From: UBA961 sp049317525
GTDB taxonomy: Bacteria > Bacteroidota > Ignavibacteria > Kapaibacteriales > UBA961
Direction of reading: 5' to 3'
NCBI GenBank assembly: GCA_049317525.1
Contig: JBMOIC010000014.1
Coordinates: 1-64,000, forward strand
DNA: 64,000 nt
Under the pieces are notes generated by a model. It worked only from the letters and a program-made list of their open reading frames with translations. It ran no database searches and had not been told where the DNA came from. The translations under genes and the position numbers were made by a program. Below, piece by piece: positions 26,556 to 36,225 of the stretch; the stretch's first letter is position 1, and each line of letters begins with the position of its first letter.

Positions 26556-27860
26556 ATGATTGATTTTTTCTTTGCTCCTACTTTATTTTGGGTTTTATCT
26601 GGCTGCATACTTTTAAGTATTCAATCGGCAGCTATTGGATGTTTTACTGTCCTTAATAAGCAATCATTAGCTGGTGATGCTGTTGCACATGCAGTTTTAC
26701 CCGGAATTTGCATTGCTTTTTTACTAACTGGAGAAAAGGACGGTCTTTTACTATTGATATCTGCATCTATTTCTGGTTGGATTGCATTACAAACTATTCA
26801 GTATATCTCTGAAACTACAAAAATAAAAACAGATGCATCAATCGGAATTATTCTCTCTGTATTTTTTGGCATTGGTATTTTATTGCTTACATCTATTCAA
26901 CAATCAGGTAATGGTAATCAGTCTGGCTTAGATAAATATATTCTTGGTAAAGCTGCTGGTATGTTACCAGAGGACATCTTGCTTTTACTATGCACATGTA
27001 GCATTATTTTACTTGTTTTAGCATTGTTTAGAAAAGAGATTATTGCCTATATATTTGATATAGACTTTGCTAAGTCTTCGGGCATTCCTTTCAGACTTAT
27101 CCGTTTTTGTTTATTGCTTCTATTAATCATTAATGTGGTAAGTGGAATTCAGACTGTAGGTGTTGTTTTGATGGCTGCTTTAATTATTACGCCAGTATCT
27201 GCAGCTAGATTTTGGAGTGATTCTATACAAAAAGTATATACTATTTCTTTAATTATAGGTATCATTTCTGCGTTTGTTGGGGTAGGTTTTTCTTTTTATA
27301 TAGCAAATGCTCCTACAGGGGCAACCATAGTATTAGCATTAACAAGTGTCTTTTTCATTTCAGCTTTCTTTGCGCCTCATAAAGGTATAATTGCTAGACT
27401 CTACAAACAATTCAACCATAAAGAAAAAACGCAACAAGAGAATATTCTCAAATTATGTTTTCATAGTATTGAACATCATGATAGTCTAAAATTACCTCTT
27501 CTTACGCATTCAGAAATTCATAACTTTGAAGCAATTATGAATGATCAAGGTATTGTACATTGGAAAAAACATAGTAAAAGTTTGATAAAAAAAGGATTTC
27601 TTTCTTATTCTGCAATATCAGATACCTGGTATATTACTAAAGAAGGTTTGGCACGTGGACAAAGGATAACTAGATTACATAGATTGTGGGAAGCTTATCT
27701 TTTACACCATTTACAATTTGATATAGATCATGTTCATGAAGATGCAGATAGTATCGAACATATTTTAACTCCAGAATTGGAATTAGCTTTAGAGACTATT
27801 CTTAATAATCCTAAATTTGATCCTCATGGAGAAACAATTCCAAGAATATATATTTATTAA
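26556..27860 (+). CDS. Metal (Mn/Zn/Fe) ABC transporter permease fused to a DtxR-like metal-sensing domain
   Basis: 434 residues. Residues 1-270 are an ABC-3 permease (MntB/ZnuB type) with about eight membrane segments and LAGDAVAHAVLPGI near the N-terminus. Residues about 305-434 resemble the iron-dependent repressor family: a winged-helix-like segment, then ITKEGLARGQRITRLHRLWE, HVHEDAD, IEHILTPE and DPHGETIP, which carry the His/Glu residues used for metal binding in DtxR/MntR. The fusion, known from related phyla, may gate transport by cytoplasmic metal. The ATPase is not adjacent; the best candidate is at 40177-40953. No solute-binding protein is in the window. Confidence 0.88.
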   Translation: MIDFFFAPTLFWVLSGCILLSIQSAAIGCFTVLNKQSLAGDAVAHAVLPGICIAFLLTGEKDGLLLLISASISGWIALQTIQYISETTKIKTDASIGIILSVFFGIGILLLTSIQQSGNGNQSGLDKYILGKAAGMLPEDILLLLCTCSIILLVLALFRKEIIAYIFDIDFAKSSGIPFRLIRFCLLLLLIINVVSGIQTVGVVLMAALIITPVSAARFWSDSIQKVYTISLIIGIISAFVGVGFSFYIANAPTGATIVLALTSVFFISAFFAPHKGIIARLYKQFNHKEKTQQENILKLCFHSIEHHDSLKLPLLTHSEIHNFEAIMNDQGIVHWKKHSKSLIKKGFLSYSAISDTWYITKEGLARGQRITRLHRLWEAYLLHHLQFDIDHVHEDADSIEHILTPELELALETILNNPKFDPHGETIPRIYIY

Positions 27861-27863
27861 TTC

Positions 27864-28571
27864 ATGACATTTAATACCTTCATACGTTCAATTATTGCTG
27901 GGATATTTATTATTATCTCAGGTTATTGCTATGGTGTCATTAGAATATTGAGTAAAGGTACATTAGATACATTTTATCCTGCAGCAAAGTGGTGGGCACA
28001 GTCTATTTTATCAATATGTAAAGTAAAATTATCATGTACTAGTACTGCTGAAGCTCATCAACAAGCAATCTATATTGCAAACCATGTTAGCTTGGCAGAT
28101 ACTCCTATTATGATTAGTATATTACCAGAAAAAACAAGAATTATGTATAAAAGTGAACTTGATAATGCACCAGGAATTGGCATCGTATTAAGAAGATCCC
28201 CATATATTTCTGTTCATCGTAAAAGTGTAAGAAAAGCAGCCTTAAGTATCGTAGAAGCGCGTAGTGCAATTCAGAATGGTGATTCGATCATGTTATTTCC
28301 AGAAGGTACTTGGTCTGAAAAACCAGGTGATTTATTACCTTTTAAATTAGGTGCTTTCTCTTTATCTAAAAATGAAAATATACCTATCATTCCAATGGTA
28401 ATTGTAGGCACAGAAAATATCATACATAAAGATTCGATTTTTATTCATTCTGGTACCGTGCATGTTACTATATACCCTGCAATGTACCCAGAGTTATTTG
28501 ATAAAGCAGAAACAATGAGAGAGGCATGCAGACACATCATTCAGAATAAATTACAGCAGCATTACTCATAA
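27864..28571 (+). CDS. plsC: 1-acyl-sn-glycerol-3-phosphate acyltransferase
   Basis: 235 residues. One N-terminal membrane segment is followed by acyltransferase motif I NHVSLAD (about 73-79; NHxxxxD), motif III FPEGTWS and the PF(K)LGAF segment. It transfers an acyl chain to lysophosphatidic acid in phospholipid synthesis. It starts 3 bases after the permease gene and is convergent with the muramidase gene, 1 base apart. Confidence 0.92.
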   Translation: MTFNTFIRSIIAGIFIIISGYCYGVIRILSKGTLDTFYPAAKWWAQSILSICKVKLSCTSTAEAHQQAIYIANHVSLADTPIMISILPEKTRIMYKSELDNAPGIGIVLRRSPYISVHRKSVRKAALSIVEARSAIQNGDSIMLFPEGTWSEKPGDLLPFKLGAFSLSKNENIPIIPMVIVGTENIIHKDSIFIHSGTVHVTIYPAMYPELFDKAETMREACRHIIQNKLQQHYS

Positions 28572-28572
28572 T

Positions 28573-29865
28573 CTAATATTCTGAATAAAGTACATACTTT
28601 TTTCTCGTTTGTAGATAATCGTCTACTCCCTTCATTAATTGAGCCCTTATCAAATCGTCACTTCCACCTTGTAATAATAAATCAACAATTGTCTGATTAC
28701 TTATTATTTTTCTAAACATAGATTTAGGTTCATCTTTTACATATTCAGCGGTAAAATGTTCAGGAAACATTCTTCTTAATCCTAGTAAGATTTCTATTCC
28801 AGCAGAGAAAGGTCTAGCATCGGGTTTACATGAAGTATGAACAATAATTCCATTGCAATCTTGATTTGGGTATTTACCTGTTGGTATTCTATACCTTGCT
28901 ATTCCTGCTTGAACTCCTAATGGGGAAATATTATCGTTAATTTCTTGTAAAAATTGCTGAGAATTAATAAAAGGAGCAGCTATATATTGAAAAGGCAATG
29001 TGGTGCCAACTCCTATACCTGCAGACCCAATTTCTCCTATTGGGCCAGCTATCGCGGCTCCAAAAATTGATTGAGCATTTGGAATATTTGGTGATGTAGG
29101 ACAAAAATGCAAGCCTGTATCATACCATGTCATGGACCTAGTCCAATATGTCATTTTTAATACAGATAACTCGCAAGTACGGGCTTTTCCATATTTATCT
29201 TTAGGAAGCATTTGTTCTTTATTTATCAATAAAGCAAATTCTCCAATAGTTAAGCCATGTATATAAGGGATAGGAGCAATACAAACAAAAGAAAGAAGAG
29301 CGCTATCTGCGATTGGGCCATCTACTATTAAGCCACCCATTGGATTGGGACGATCTAAAATCAACACTTCCTTATTATATTCTGCACAAGCATCCATTAC
29401 ATTATATAATGAACTAATAAATGTATAAGATCTTATTCCAATATCTTGAATATCAACAACAATGATATCTGCATCAGCAAGCATCTGTTTTGATGGACGC
29501 CGATACTTTCCATATAAGGAATACACCGGAACATTCCATAATGAATCATTATTTACATCTTGTCCTGCAGGAATTGTGGCATAGTATCCATGTTCAGGAG
29601 ACAAAATTGAAACAAGAGTACATTGATCCGATTCTGCTATTAATTGGGCAGTAGGAATTAATTGAGAAGACCTTCCGGATGTATTGGTAAGTAAACAAAC
29701 CTTTTTACCTTTTAATGGTTCAAAATTCATTTCAATCAGATTGTCAATGCCTAATTGAACAGTTTCTTGTACTAATTGAGCTTGTACAGATTGCCCTATA
29801 AGCAATAGGCTCATTACCAATACCATTAAAAATGAAATAGAGATAAGCTTGTATACTCTAAACAC
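28573..29865 (-). CDS. DUF1343/NamZ-type exo-beta-N-acetylmuramidase, exported
   Basis: 430 residues. A signal peptide (hydrophobic core about 8-24, ending VQAQ) precedes the DUF1343 domain. Recognisable family segments are LTNTSGRS, SILSPEHGYYATIPAGQ, VDIQDIGIRSYTFI, LDRPNPMGG and SPNIPNAQS. The family member NamZ removes terminal MurNAc from peptidoglycan fragments, so a role in wall recycling or scavenging is likely. It sits 2 bases downstream of speA and is probably co-transcribed, with no obvious functional link. Confidence 0.85.
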   Translation of the reverse strand: MFRVYKLISISFLMVLVMSLLLIGQSVQAQLVQETVQLGIDNLIEMNFEPLKGKKVCLLTNTSGRSSQLIPTAQLIAESDQCTLVSILSPEHGYYATIPAGQDVNNDSLWNVPVYSLYGKYRRPSKQMLADADIIVVDIQDIGIRSYTFISSLYNVMDACAEYNKEVLILDRPNPMGGLIVDGPIADSALLSFVCIAPIPYIHGLTIGEFALLINKEQMLPKDKYGKARTCELSVLKMTYWTRSMTWYDTGLHFCPTSPNIPNAQSIFGAAIAGPIGEIGSAGIGVGTTLPFQYIAAPFINSQQFLQEINDNISPLGVQAGIARYRIPTGKYPNQDCNGIIVHTSCKPDARPFSAGIEILLGLRRMFPEHFTAEYVKDEPKSMFRKIISNQTIVDLLLQGGSDDLIRAQLMKGVDDYLQTRKKYVLYSEY

Positions 29866-29867
29866 GA

Positions 29868-31766
29868 TTATTGTTCCAAATATGTATAACCGTATAGTCC
29901 TGAACGATAAATTGTTAAGAACTCTTTACCTTCTGCAACACTAATTCTACCTTCTTTGACAGAATTACTTACCCATGTTTCCATTGTTCTTACTAATTTT
30001 TTTGCAGAAAATTGGACATAATCTAAAACATCAGCTACAGATTCACCATCAATGATTTGATCAATGCTATATCCATCACCATCTACTGTTACATGAACAG
30101 CATTCGTATCTCCAAATAGATTATGGAGATCACCCAATATTTCTTGATAAGCACCCACCATAAAAACAGCTAAATAGTATGGTTGATTTTCTTTAAAATC
30201 ATGTAAAGGCAAATTTGAAGTAAAATCCTTTGTACCAATAAACTTATCTATTTTCCCATCTGAATCGCAGGTAATATCTTGAAGTGTTGCTTCGCGCATA
30301 GGCCTTTCGTCTAGTCTATGTATAGGCATAATCGGAAATAACTGATCTATGGCCCACATATCTGGAAGTGATTGGAAAAGTGAAAAATTGCAGAAATATT
30401 TATCTGAAAGTAATTTACCCAAATTTTTCATCTCTTCGGGAGGATGTTTCATTTGATTTGCCAAAGTTTGAACTTCTAAAGCAATTGTCCAAAATAATTG
30501 CTCTGTTTGGGCTCTTGTATGTAAATCTAACATACCCAAATTAAATAGATCTAAGGCTTCTTCCCTATTCTGCTGGGCATCATGCCAAGACTCTATCATT
30601 GTTCTACTTGATAGTCTTTTTAATATTGTTTTTAATTCGCACACAATTTCATGGTCAGATTCATTTATAACACGATCTTCGGATGATAATTGTGGTATGG
30701 TTGTAGTTTCCAGAACATTAAATACAAGAACTGAATGATGAGCAGTTAGTGCTCTTCCTGATTCAGTCACGATATTTGGATGAACTAATCCATTCTTATC
30801 AGCAGCATCTTTAAGGGTATACAAAGCATCATTTGCATATTCTTGTATTGAATAATTGATACTATTTGCTGCAGAAGATCTAGAACCATCATAGTCAACT
30901 CCTAAACCACCACCTATATCTACATATTCAATATTACAGCCAATCTTTTGTAATTGAACATAAAACTGAGCTACTTCTCTTAAACCAGCCTTAATCTTTC
31001 TGATATTTGTTATCTGACTTCCTAAATGGAAATGAATCAGCTTCACACAATCAAGAATATTTTCAGACTTTGCATAATTAATTGCATCTAATAACTCACT
31101 GGCATTTAATCCAAATTTGCTACCATCGCCACCTGATTCTTCCCATTTACCACTACCAGAAGCAGATAATTTAATGCGTATACCAATATTTGGCCTAACA
31201 TTTAATCGCTCTGAAACTGTTTTGATAAGTTTTAATTCATTGAGTTTTTCAACAACAATAAATATCTTTTTTCCCATTTTTTGAGCTAATAAAGCTAATT
31301 CTACAAAATCTTCATCTTTATAGCCATTGCATATAATTAATGCTTCAGGATTATCCATAATGGCAAGAACCGCATGTAATTCAGGTTTTGAGCCAGCTTC
31401 TAAACCAAGAGAGAAGCGCTTGCCTTGTCTTACTAGTTCTTCAACAACAGGCCTTTGTTGATTAACCTTGATAGGATATACACTATAATATCTGCCCTTA
31501 TATCCATATTCTTTGGCTGCATGTTTGAAACAGGAAGAAATCATCTCTATTCTATCATCAAGAATATCTGGAAATCGTAATAAAAATGGTAATGCAACAT
31601 CCTTAAGAATAAGTTCATCAACTAAATCTTTTAAATCTATTGCTGGGCCATTGTCTCTTCTTGGGCTAACAGTAATATTACCTTTGTCATTAATTCCAAA
31701 ATATTGAATACCCCAACCATTTATATTGTATAGTTCAATTGCATCTTCTACACGCCATTTTCTCAT
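29868..31766 (-). CDS. speA: Biosynthetic arginine decarboxylase (PLP, fold III)
   Basis: 632 residues, typical for SpeA. PLP lysine is K100 in YPIKVNQQ. Further motifs are HLGSQI, DIGGGLGVDYDGS, TESGRALTAHHSVLVF, WHDAQQNREEA and CDSDGKID (substrate/metal side), all characteristic of the long biosynthetic ADC. It makes agmatine for polyamine synthesis. A clear promoter box lies about 100 bases upstream (31863-31870). No speB is in the window. Confidence 0.95.
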   Translation of the reverse strand: MRKWRVEDAIELYNINGWGIQYFGINDKGNITVSPRRDNGPAIDLKDLVDELILKDVALPFLLRFPDILDDRIEMISSCFKHAAKEYGYKGRYYSVYPIKVNQQRPVVEELVRQGKRFSLGLEAGSKPELHAVLAIMDNPEALIICNGYKDEDFVELALLAQKMGKKIFIVVEKLNELKLIKTVSERLNVRPNIGIRIKLSASGSGKWEESGGDGSKFGLNASELLDAINYAKSENILDCVKLIHFHLGSQITNIRKIKAGLREVAQFYVQLQKIGCNIEYVDIGGGLGVDYDGSRSSAANSINYSIQEYANDALYTLKDAADKNGLVHPNIVTESGRALTAHHSVLVFNVLETTTIPQLSSEDRVINESDHEIVCELKTILKRLSSRTMIESWHDAQQNREEALDLFNLGMLDLHTRAQTEQLFWTIALEVQTLANQMKHPPEEMKNLGKLLSDKYFCNFSLFQSLPDMWAIDQLFPIMPIHRLDERPMREATLQDITCDSDGKIDKFIGTKDFTSNLPLHDFKENQPYYLAVFMVGAYQEILGDLHNLFGDTNAVHVTVDGDGYSIDQIIDGESVADVLDYVQFSAKKLVRTMETWVSNSVKEGRISVAEGKEFLTIYRSGLYGYTYLEQ

Positions 31767-31862
31767 GGCATTATCTCCGAGTATATTGTTATGATAAAGT
31801 TGAGATGATAACTTTCATCTACTATGGTGCATTCTTCTTAACAAGTAAGATAAATTTAAGCA

Positions 31863-31870
31863 CAAAAATA
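31863..31870 (-). promoter_or_regulatory. speA promoter, -7 box TATTTTTG
   Basis: On the minus strand TATTTTTG exactly fits TAnnTTTG and is followed by TGCTTAAA. The -33 element is weak (TTA 17 bases upstream). The predicted leader is about 90 bases. Confidence 0.5.
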
Positions 31871-31957
31871 CAGAGGTTTTATTAATGTAAGCCTTGTTTT
31901 TACTATAATTAATAGACATCTAAAATATGCTCTCTGAAAAAAAAAAGTGTATATTGA

Positions 31958-31987
31958 TAAATTGATAGTGAGGAAATTATCAATTTA
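31958..31987. promoter_or_regulatory. Inverted repeat upstream of fur, candidate operator
   Basis: TAAATTGATA (31958-31967) and TATCAATTTA (31978-31987) are exact inverted repeats separated by 10 bases, 40 bases before the Fur-family start codon. It may be an autoregulatory operator or a leader hairpin. No T-tract follows. Confidence 0.4.
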
Positions 31988-32026
31988 TATCGAAATTATT
32001 TTCTAAAAACACCATATTTCTGATTC

Positions 32027-32500
32027 ATGTCTGCACAAATATCCACTAATGCTTCCATTGAATTACTCAAAATTCAATTCGCGGATTTTCTGAAAAAAAA
32101 GATGTACCGAAATACGCAAGAACGTTTTTTGGTACTAGAAAGATTAGCTGAACTAGACAAACATTTTAGTGCTGACGAACTATATATTATTATTAATTCG
32201 TCTGGTTTAAAAATTTCTAGAGCCACTATTTATTCTACTTTAGATTTATTAACTAAGTGTAATATCCTTACAAAACATAGATTTCAAGGAGAAAGTGCCC
32301 ACTTTGAATTATCATCTAGAAAACCTAATCATGATCATTTAATTTGTGTAGAATGTGGCCATATCATTGAATTTAATGAAGAACAGCTTTATAATATTGG
32401 CAAGAATGTTTGTAATAAATTCGATTTTATTCCAATGAAATATTCAATGCAAATATTTGGTGTTTGCAAAGACATCAATACTTGTGAATTTAATAAATAG
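32027..32500 (+). CDS. Fur-family metalloregulator
   Basis: 157 residues. A winged-helix DNA-binding half (SADELYIIINSSGLKISRATIYSTLDLL) leads to the metal-binding/dimerisation half with HDHLICVECGHIIEF. The structural zinc site is formed by CVEC and the C-terminal pair GVCKDINTC. Subtype (Fur, Zur, PerR) cannot be decided from sequence alone. A metal-uptake permease (26556), a metal-ABC ATPase (40177) and several palindromes in the window are possible targets. topA follows after 31 bases. Confidence 0.9.
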   Translation: MSAQISTNASIELLKIQFADFLKKKMYRNTQERFLVLERLAELDKHFSADELYIIINSSGLKISRATIYSTLDLLTKCNILTKHRFQGESAHFELSSRKPNHDHLICVECGHIIEFNEEQLYNIGKNVCNKFDFIPMKYSMQIFGVCKDINTCEFNK

Positions 32501-32531
32501 ATTATCCGTTTTAAGAATAGGCAAATAGAGA

Positions 32532-34901
32532 ATGGCAAAAAACTTAGTAATTGTAGAATCTCCAGCCAAGGCTAAAACTATTGAAGGTTATTTAGGTAAA
32601 GATTTTACAGTAAAAGCTTCCATGGGGCATATTCGAGATTTAGCCAAAGGGAATGATGCAATCGATGTTCACAATAATTTTCTACCACATTATATAGTGT
32701 CTGAAGGTAAAGAACAAGTTGTTCAAGAATTAAAAAAACTTGTAAAACAATCTGATATCATTTGGCTTGCTACCGATGAAGATAGAGAAGGCGAGGCCAT
32801 TGCATGGCATCTTTACGAAGAATTAAATTTATCTAATAAAATTACTAAACGCTTCGTTTATCATGAGGTTACTAAAAATGCAATTCTTAAAGCTATTGAA
32901 AAACCCAGAGAAATAGACAATAATTTAGTTAATGCCCAACAGGCTAGACGCATTTTAGATAGATTAGTTGGCTTTGAATTGTCTCCTGTACTATGGCGAA
33001 AAGTAAGACCATCTTTATCTGCTGGCAGGGTTCAATCTGTTGCTGTTAGGCTTATAGTTGAAAGAGAAAGAGAAATCGTAGACTTTTCTTCATCATCAGC
33101 CTTTAAAATCTCTGGCTTATTTCTGCCTGAACAAGATAATGCGAAGTCATTTATTGCAGAATTACCCAAAAGGCTAGAAACTCAACAACAAGCTGAATCT
33201 TTTTTAGTTTCTTGTAAAAATGCAAATTTTACTGTTCACTCTATAGAAACAAAACCAGGTAAAAAGTCGCCAGCACCACCTTTTACTACTTCTACTCTAC
33301 AACAAGAAGCAAGCAGAAAATTAGGGCTTTCTATTGACAGAACAATGAGAATTGCCCAACAGTTATATGAAGCCGGCCATATTACATATATGAGAACAGA
33401 TTCAGTTAATTTATCTGAGTCTGCAATTAGCCTAGCAATGAATGAAATATCTAATGAATTTGGTGATTCTTATGCCCTGGCTAGACATTACACAAATAAA
33501 TCTAGTAATGCCCAAGAAGCCCACGAAGCTATACGTCCTACTGATTTCCATAAACATGCAATTGATTCTGGAAAAGATGAGCAAAGACTCTATGAACTGA
33601 TTTGGAAAAGAGCAATTGCATCGCAAATGGCAGATGCGCAATTAGAGAAAACTACAGCATCAATTCTTATTTCTACAAATAATGAATTTCTTGTAGCAAT
33701 GGGTGAAGTGATTCGTTTTGAAGGCTTTTTAAAAGTGTATACAGAATCTCATGATGATGATCAAGAACAAGAAGATTCAAAAAGATTGCCTGCCATGAAT
33801 AAAGGTGATATCCTCACAAATGAGTATTTACAAGCCATTCAGCGATTTCAGAAGCCTGCACCTAGATACACCGAGGCAAGCCTTGTAAAGAAATTAGAAG
33901 AACTTGGCATTGGGCGTCCTAGTACCTATGCACCTACAATTTCTACCATCCAAAAAAGAGATTATGTTGTTAAGGAAAATCGAGATGGTAAAAAAAGAGA
34001 TTTTACTACATTGATGTTAAAAGAGAATATTCTCTCTGCCGAAATTAAATCAGAAAATTATGGTGCAGAGAAATCAAAACTGTTCCCTACTGATATTGGT
34101 ATGGTGGTAAATGATTTTTTAGTAGAACATTTTGGCAATATTGTAGATTTCAATTTTACTGCAAGTGTTGAAGAGCAATTTGATGAAATTGCTAGAGGCG
34201 AATGTGAATGGACTTCAATGTTAGAAGGTTTTTACAAACCATTTCATTCAGAAGTTGAAAAAGCATTATCAGGCACTTCAAAAAGAGCAAATACATCTAG
34301 ATTATTGGGTGTAGATCCAAATTCTGATTTACAAGTGTATGCAACTATTACTCGATTTGGTTCTGCTGCTCAAATTGGAGAATCTGGTGGTGATATACCT
34401 CCCAAATTTGCAAGTTTAAAAGCTAATCAATCAATTAGTACAATAACTTTAGAAGAAGCACTTGCATTATTTAAATTACCAAGATCACTTGGACTTTTTG
34501 AAGAAATGGAAATTAAAGTAGGTATTGGAAAGTTTGGTCCATATCTTGTTCATAATAAAGTATTTACATCTATTAAACCAGATGATGATCCCTATACAAT
34601 TGAATTAGATCGTGCTATTGAATTAATACAAATTAAAAGACAAGATATTGCTTCTAGATTACTGAAAGAATTTCCAAGCCATCCTGAAATTAAAGTGGTA
34701 AATGGTCGCTATGGCCCTTATATTACTATTGGTAAACAAAATGTAAAAATGCCTAAAGGAACAGACCCTTTGTCTGTTTCTATAGAACAAGCTTTACAAT
34801 GGGGTGCCGAGCAAGAAAAACCCAATAAAACTACCAATGCTAAAGGAAAAAAAGTAGTTTCAAAAAGAAGCACAGCAAAAAAGGCAATCAAAAAGTCTTA
34901 G
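32532..34901 (+). CDS. topA: DNA topoisomerase I
   Basis: 789 residues. The TOPRIM domain opens with VIVESPAKAKTIEGYLG and carries DEDREGEAIAWHL. The active-site Tyr is Y286 in ITYMRTDSV; GIGRPSTYAPTISTIQKRDYV is present. After the core come two topoisomerase C-terminal repeats (IGKFGPYLVHN, VNGRYGPYITIG) rather than Cys4 zinc fingers, then a Lys-rich tail. It relaxes negative supercoils. The last 4 bases overlap the convergent DprE1-like gene. Confidence 0.97.
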   Translation: MAKNLVIVESPAKAKTIEGYLGKDFTVKASMGHIRDLAKGNDAIDVHNNFLPHYIVSEGKEQVVQELKKLVKQSDIIWLATDEDREGEAIAWHLYEELNLSNKITKRFVYHEVTKNAILKAIEKPREIDNNLVNAQQARRILDRLVGFELSPVLWRKVRPSLSAGRVQSVAVRLIVEREREIVDFSSSSAFKISGLFLPEQDNAKSFIAELPKRLETQQQAESFLVSCKNANFTVHSIETKPGKKSPAPPFTTSTLQQEASRKLGLSIDRTMRIAQQLYEAGHITYMRTDSVNLSESAISLAMNEISNEFGDSYALARHYTNKSSNAQEAHEAIRPTDFHKHAIDSGKDEQRLYELIWKRAIASQMADAQLEKTTASILISTNNEFLVAMGEVIRFEGFLKVYTESHDDDQEQEDSKRLPAMNKGDILTNEYLQAIQRFQKPAPRYTEASLVKKLEELGIGRPSTYAPTISTIQKRDYVVKENRDGKKRDFTTLMLKENILSAEIKSENYGAEKSKLFPTDIGMVVNDFLVEHFGNIVDFNFTASVEEQFDEIARGECEWTSMLEGFYKPFHSEVEKALSGTSKRANTSRLLGVDPNSDLQVYATITRFGSAAQIGESGGDIPPKFASLKANQSISTITLEEALALFKLPRSLGLFEEMEIKVGIGKFGPYLVHNKVFTSIKPDDDPYTIELDRAIELIQIKRQDIASRLLKEFPSHPEIKVVNGRYGPYITIGKQNVKMPKGTDPLSVSIEQALQWGAEQEKPNKTTNAKGKKVVSKRSTAKKAIKKS

Positions 34902-36217
34902 GCTAGTACCCTTCTGATAAAGGAAGAACTGATGCATGGGTCTTTATATTGCATAAATCTTTCCCAGTTGGGATAGTATTGTCTAAAGTGTTTTCCACTC
35001 ATTCTGGCATCTTTAGCAGGATATACTCTTCCTTTTGCTTCAGCGGTAATACTATCAAAAGCATCCAATAATGTTGCTGTCTTAGCTCCATTCCATGGGA
35101 AATCCATTGCTAATGTGATTCCTGGTTTTGGAAAAGACATCATACCCCTTGATTGAATACTTCCAAACGTTTTTAACACTACTAAAAATGATCCCTCGCC
35201 TGATTTTTTTATTAGAGATAATATATCATTTATTGGTTCTATTCCAGATTCAAATGGAATTATATTTTGATATTGAACAAATCCTCTTTTTCCATACATC
35301 CTATTCCATTTATGAATAGCATCTAATGGATAAAAAAATGGCTCATAATGTTGAACACTTGATTTTGCTTTATTCAATTGTTTATGATAATACAATGCAT
35401 TAAATGCTTTAATTGTAAAGGTATTAAGTAAAAACCCTGGAGCATCAAATGGAAAAGTAATGCTTTTGGGTGCTTTAATATTATTATTCGAATAGGATTG
35501 ATCTGCACATGTTCCAGCAGTAAATAATCCTTTTATATTAGAGGCTGAACCTGAATAACAATCAAACCAAGACACAGAATATTCTTTTTGCATACCCAAT
35601 GTTTCTGATAAATCAAGAAATTCATCAATTCCCTTAAATTTTATACTATCAACATTGATATATGGATTATCAATTTTTTTTAAGGAAAAACATGCTTTTG
35701 TAATAATACCTGTTAACCCTAAACCCCCTATCGTTGCCATATATAATTCTTGATTGATATCTTGCGAGCAATAAAGCTCTTGTTCATCATCACTTCTTAA
35801 TACATAAAACCATTGGACATGATTGCCAAAGTTTCCTGCAGAACTATGATTTTTACCATGAATATCATTGGCAATTGCCCCGCCAACAGTAATAAATCTA
35901 GTGCCTGGTGTTACAGGTAGAAACCAACCTTTAGGAACAATTAATTGGAGAATTGCATCAAAAGTACATCCTGATTCACACTCAATGTTCCCATTGATTG
36001 CATCAAAAGAAATTATATTGTTTAGGGATTTTGTAAGCAATAATGAATGATCATTATTTAAACAGCTATCTCCATAACTTCTTCCCATTCCATATGGTAA
36101 TAATGAATCATTTTTATGTATTTCTTTAAAAGCAAGCAATGTTTCATCATGCCATTTTGGATATATTATTCCACTTGGTGTAGATTTTGGATAAGATCCG
36201 AATGATGAATAATTCAT
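34898..36217 (-). CDS. FAD-linked oxidase, DprE1-like
   Basis: 439 residues, vanillyl-alcohol-oxidase fold. The FAD-binding half has YGMGRSYGDS (about 42-51) and VTPGTRFITVGGAIANDIHG then KNH (H120, the DprE1 HGKNH motif). In the C-terminal half TFGSIQSRGMMSFPKPG then ITLAMDF aligns with the DprE1 substrate-side segment; the position of the mycobacterial Cys hit by benzothiazinones appears to be Ala. YPAKDARM retains the Lys. DprE1 oxidises the 2'-OH of decaprenyl-phosphoryl-ribose. The gene lies 8 bases downstream of a HAD-UbiA fusion, the same pathway partner. No DprE2-like reductase is in the window. Confidence 0.82.
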   Translation of the reverse strand: MNYSSFGSYPKSTPSGIIYPKWHDETLLAFKEIHKNDSLLPYGMGRSYGDSCLNNDHSLLLTKSLNNIISFDAINGNIECESGCTFDAILQLIVPKGWFLPVTPGTRFITVGGAIANDIHGKNHSSAGNFGNHVQWFYVLRSDDEQELYCSQDINQELYMATIGGLGLTGIITKACFSLKKIDNPYINVDSIKFKGIDEFLDLSETLGMQKEYSVSWFDCYSGSASNIKGLFTAGTCADQSYSNNNIKAPKSITFPFDAPGFLLNTFTIKAFNALYYHKQLNKAKSSVQHYEPFFYPLDAIHKWNRMYGKRGFVQYQNIIPFESGIEPINDILSLIKKSGEGSFLVVLKTFGSIQSRGMMSFPKPGITLAMDFPWNGAKTATLLDAFDSITAEAKGRVYPAKDARMSGKHFRQYYPNWERFMQYKDPCISSSFIRRVLA

Positions 36218-36225
36218 TTTTTATA

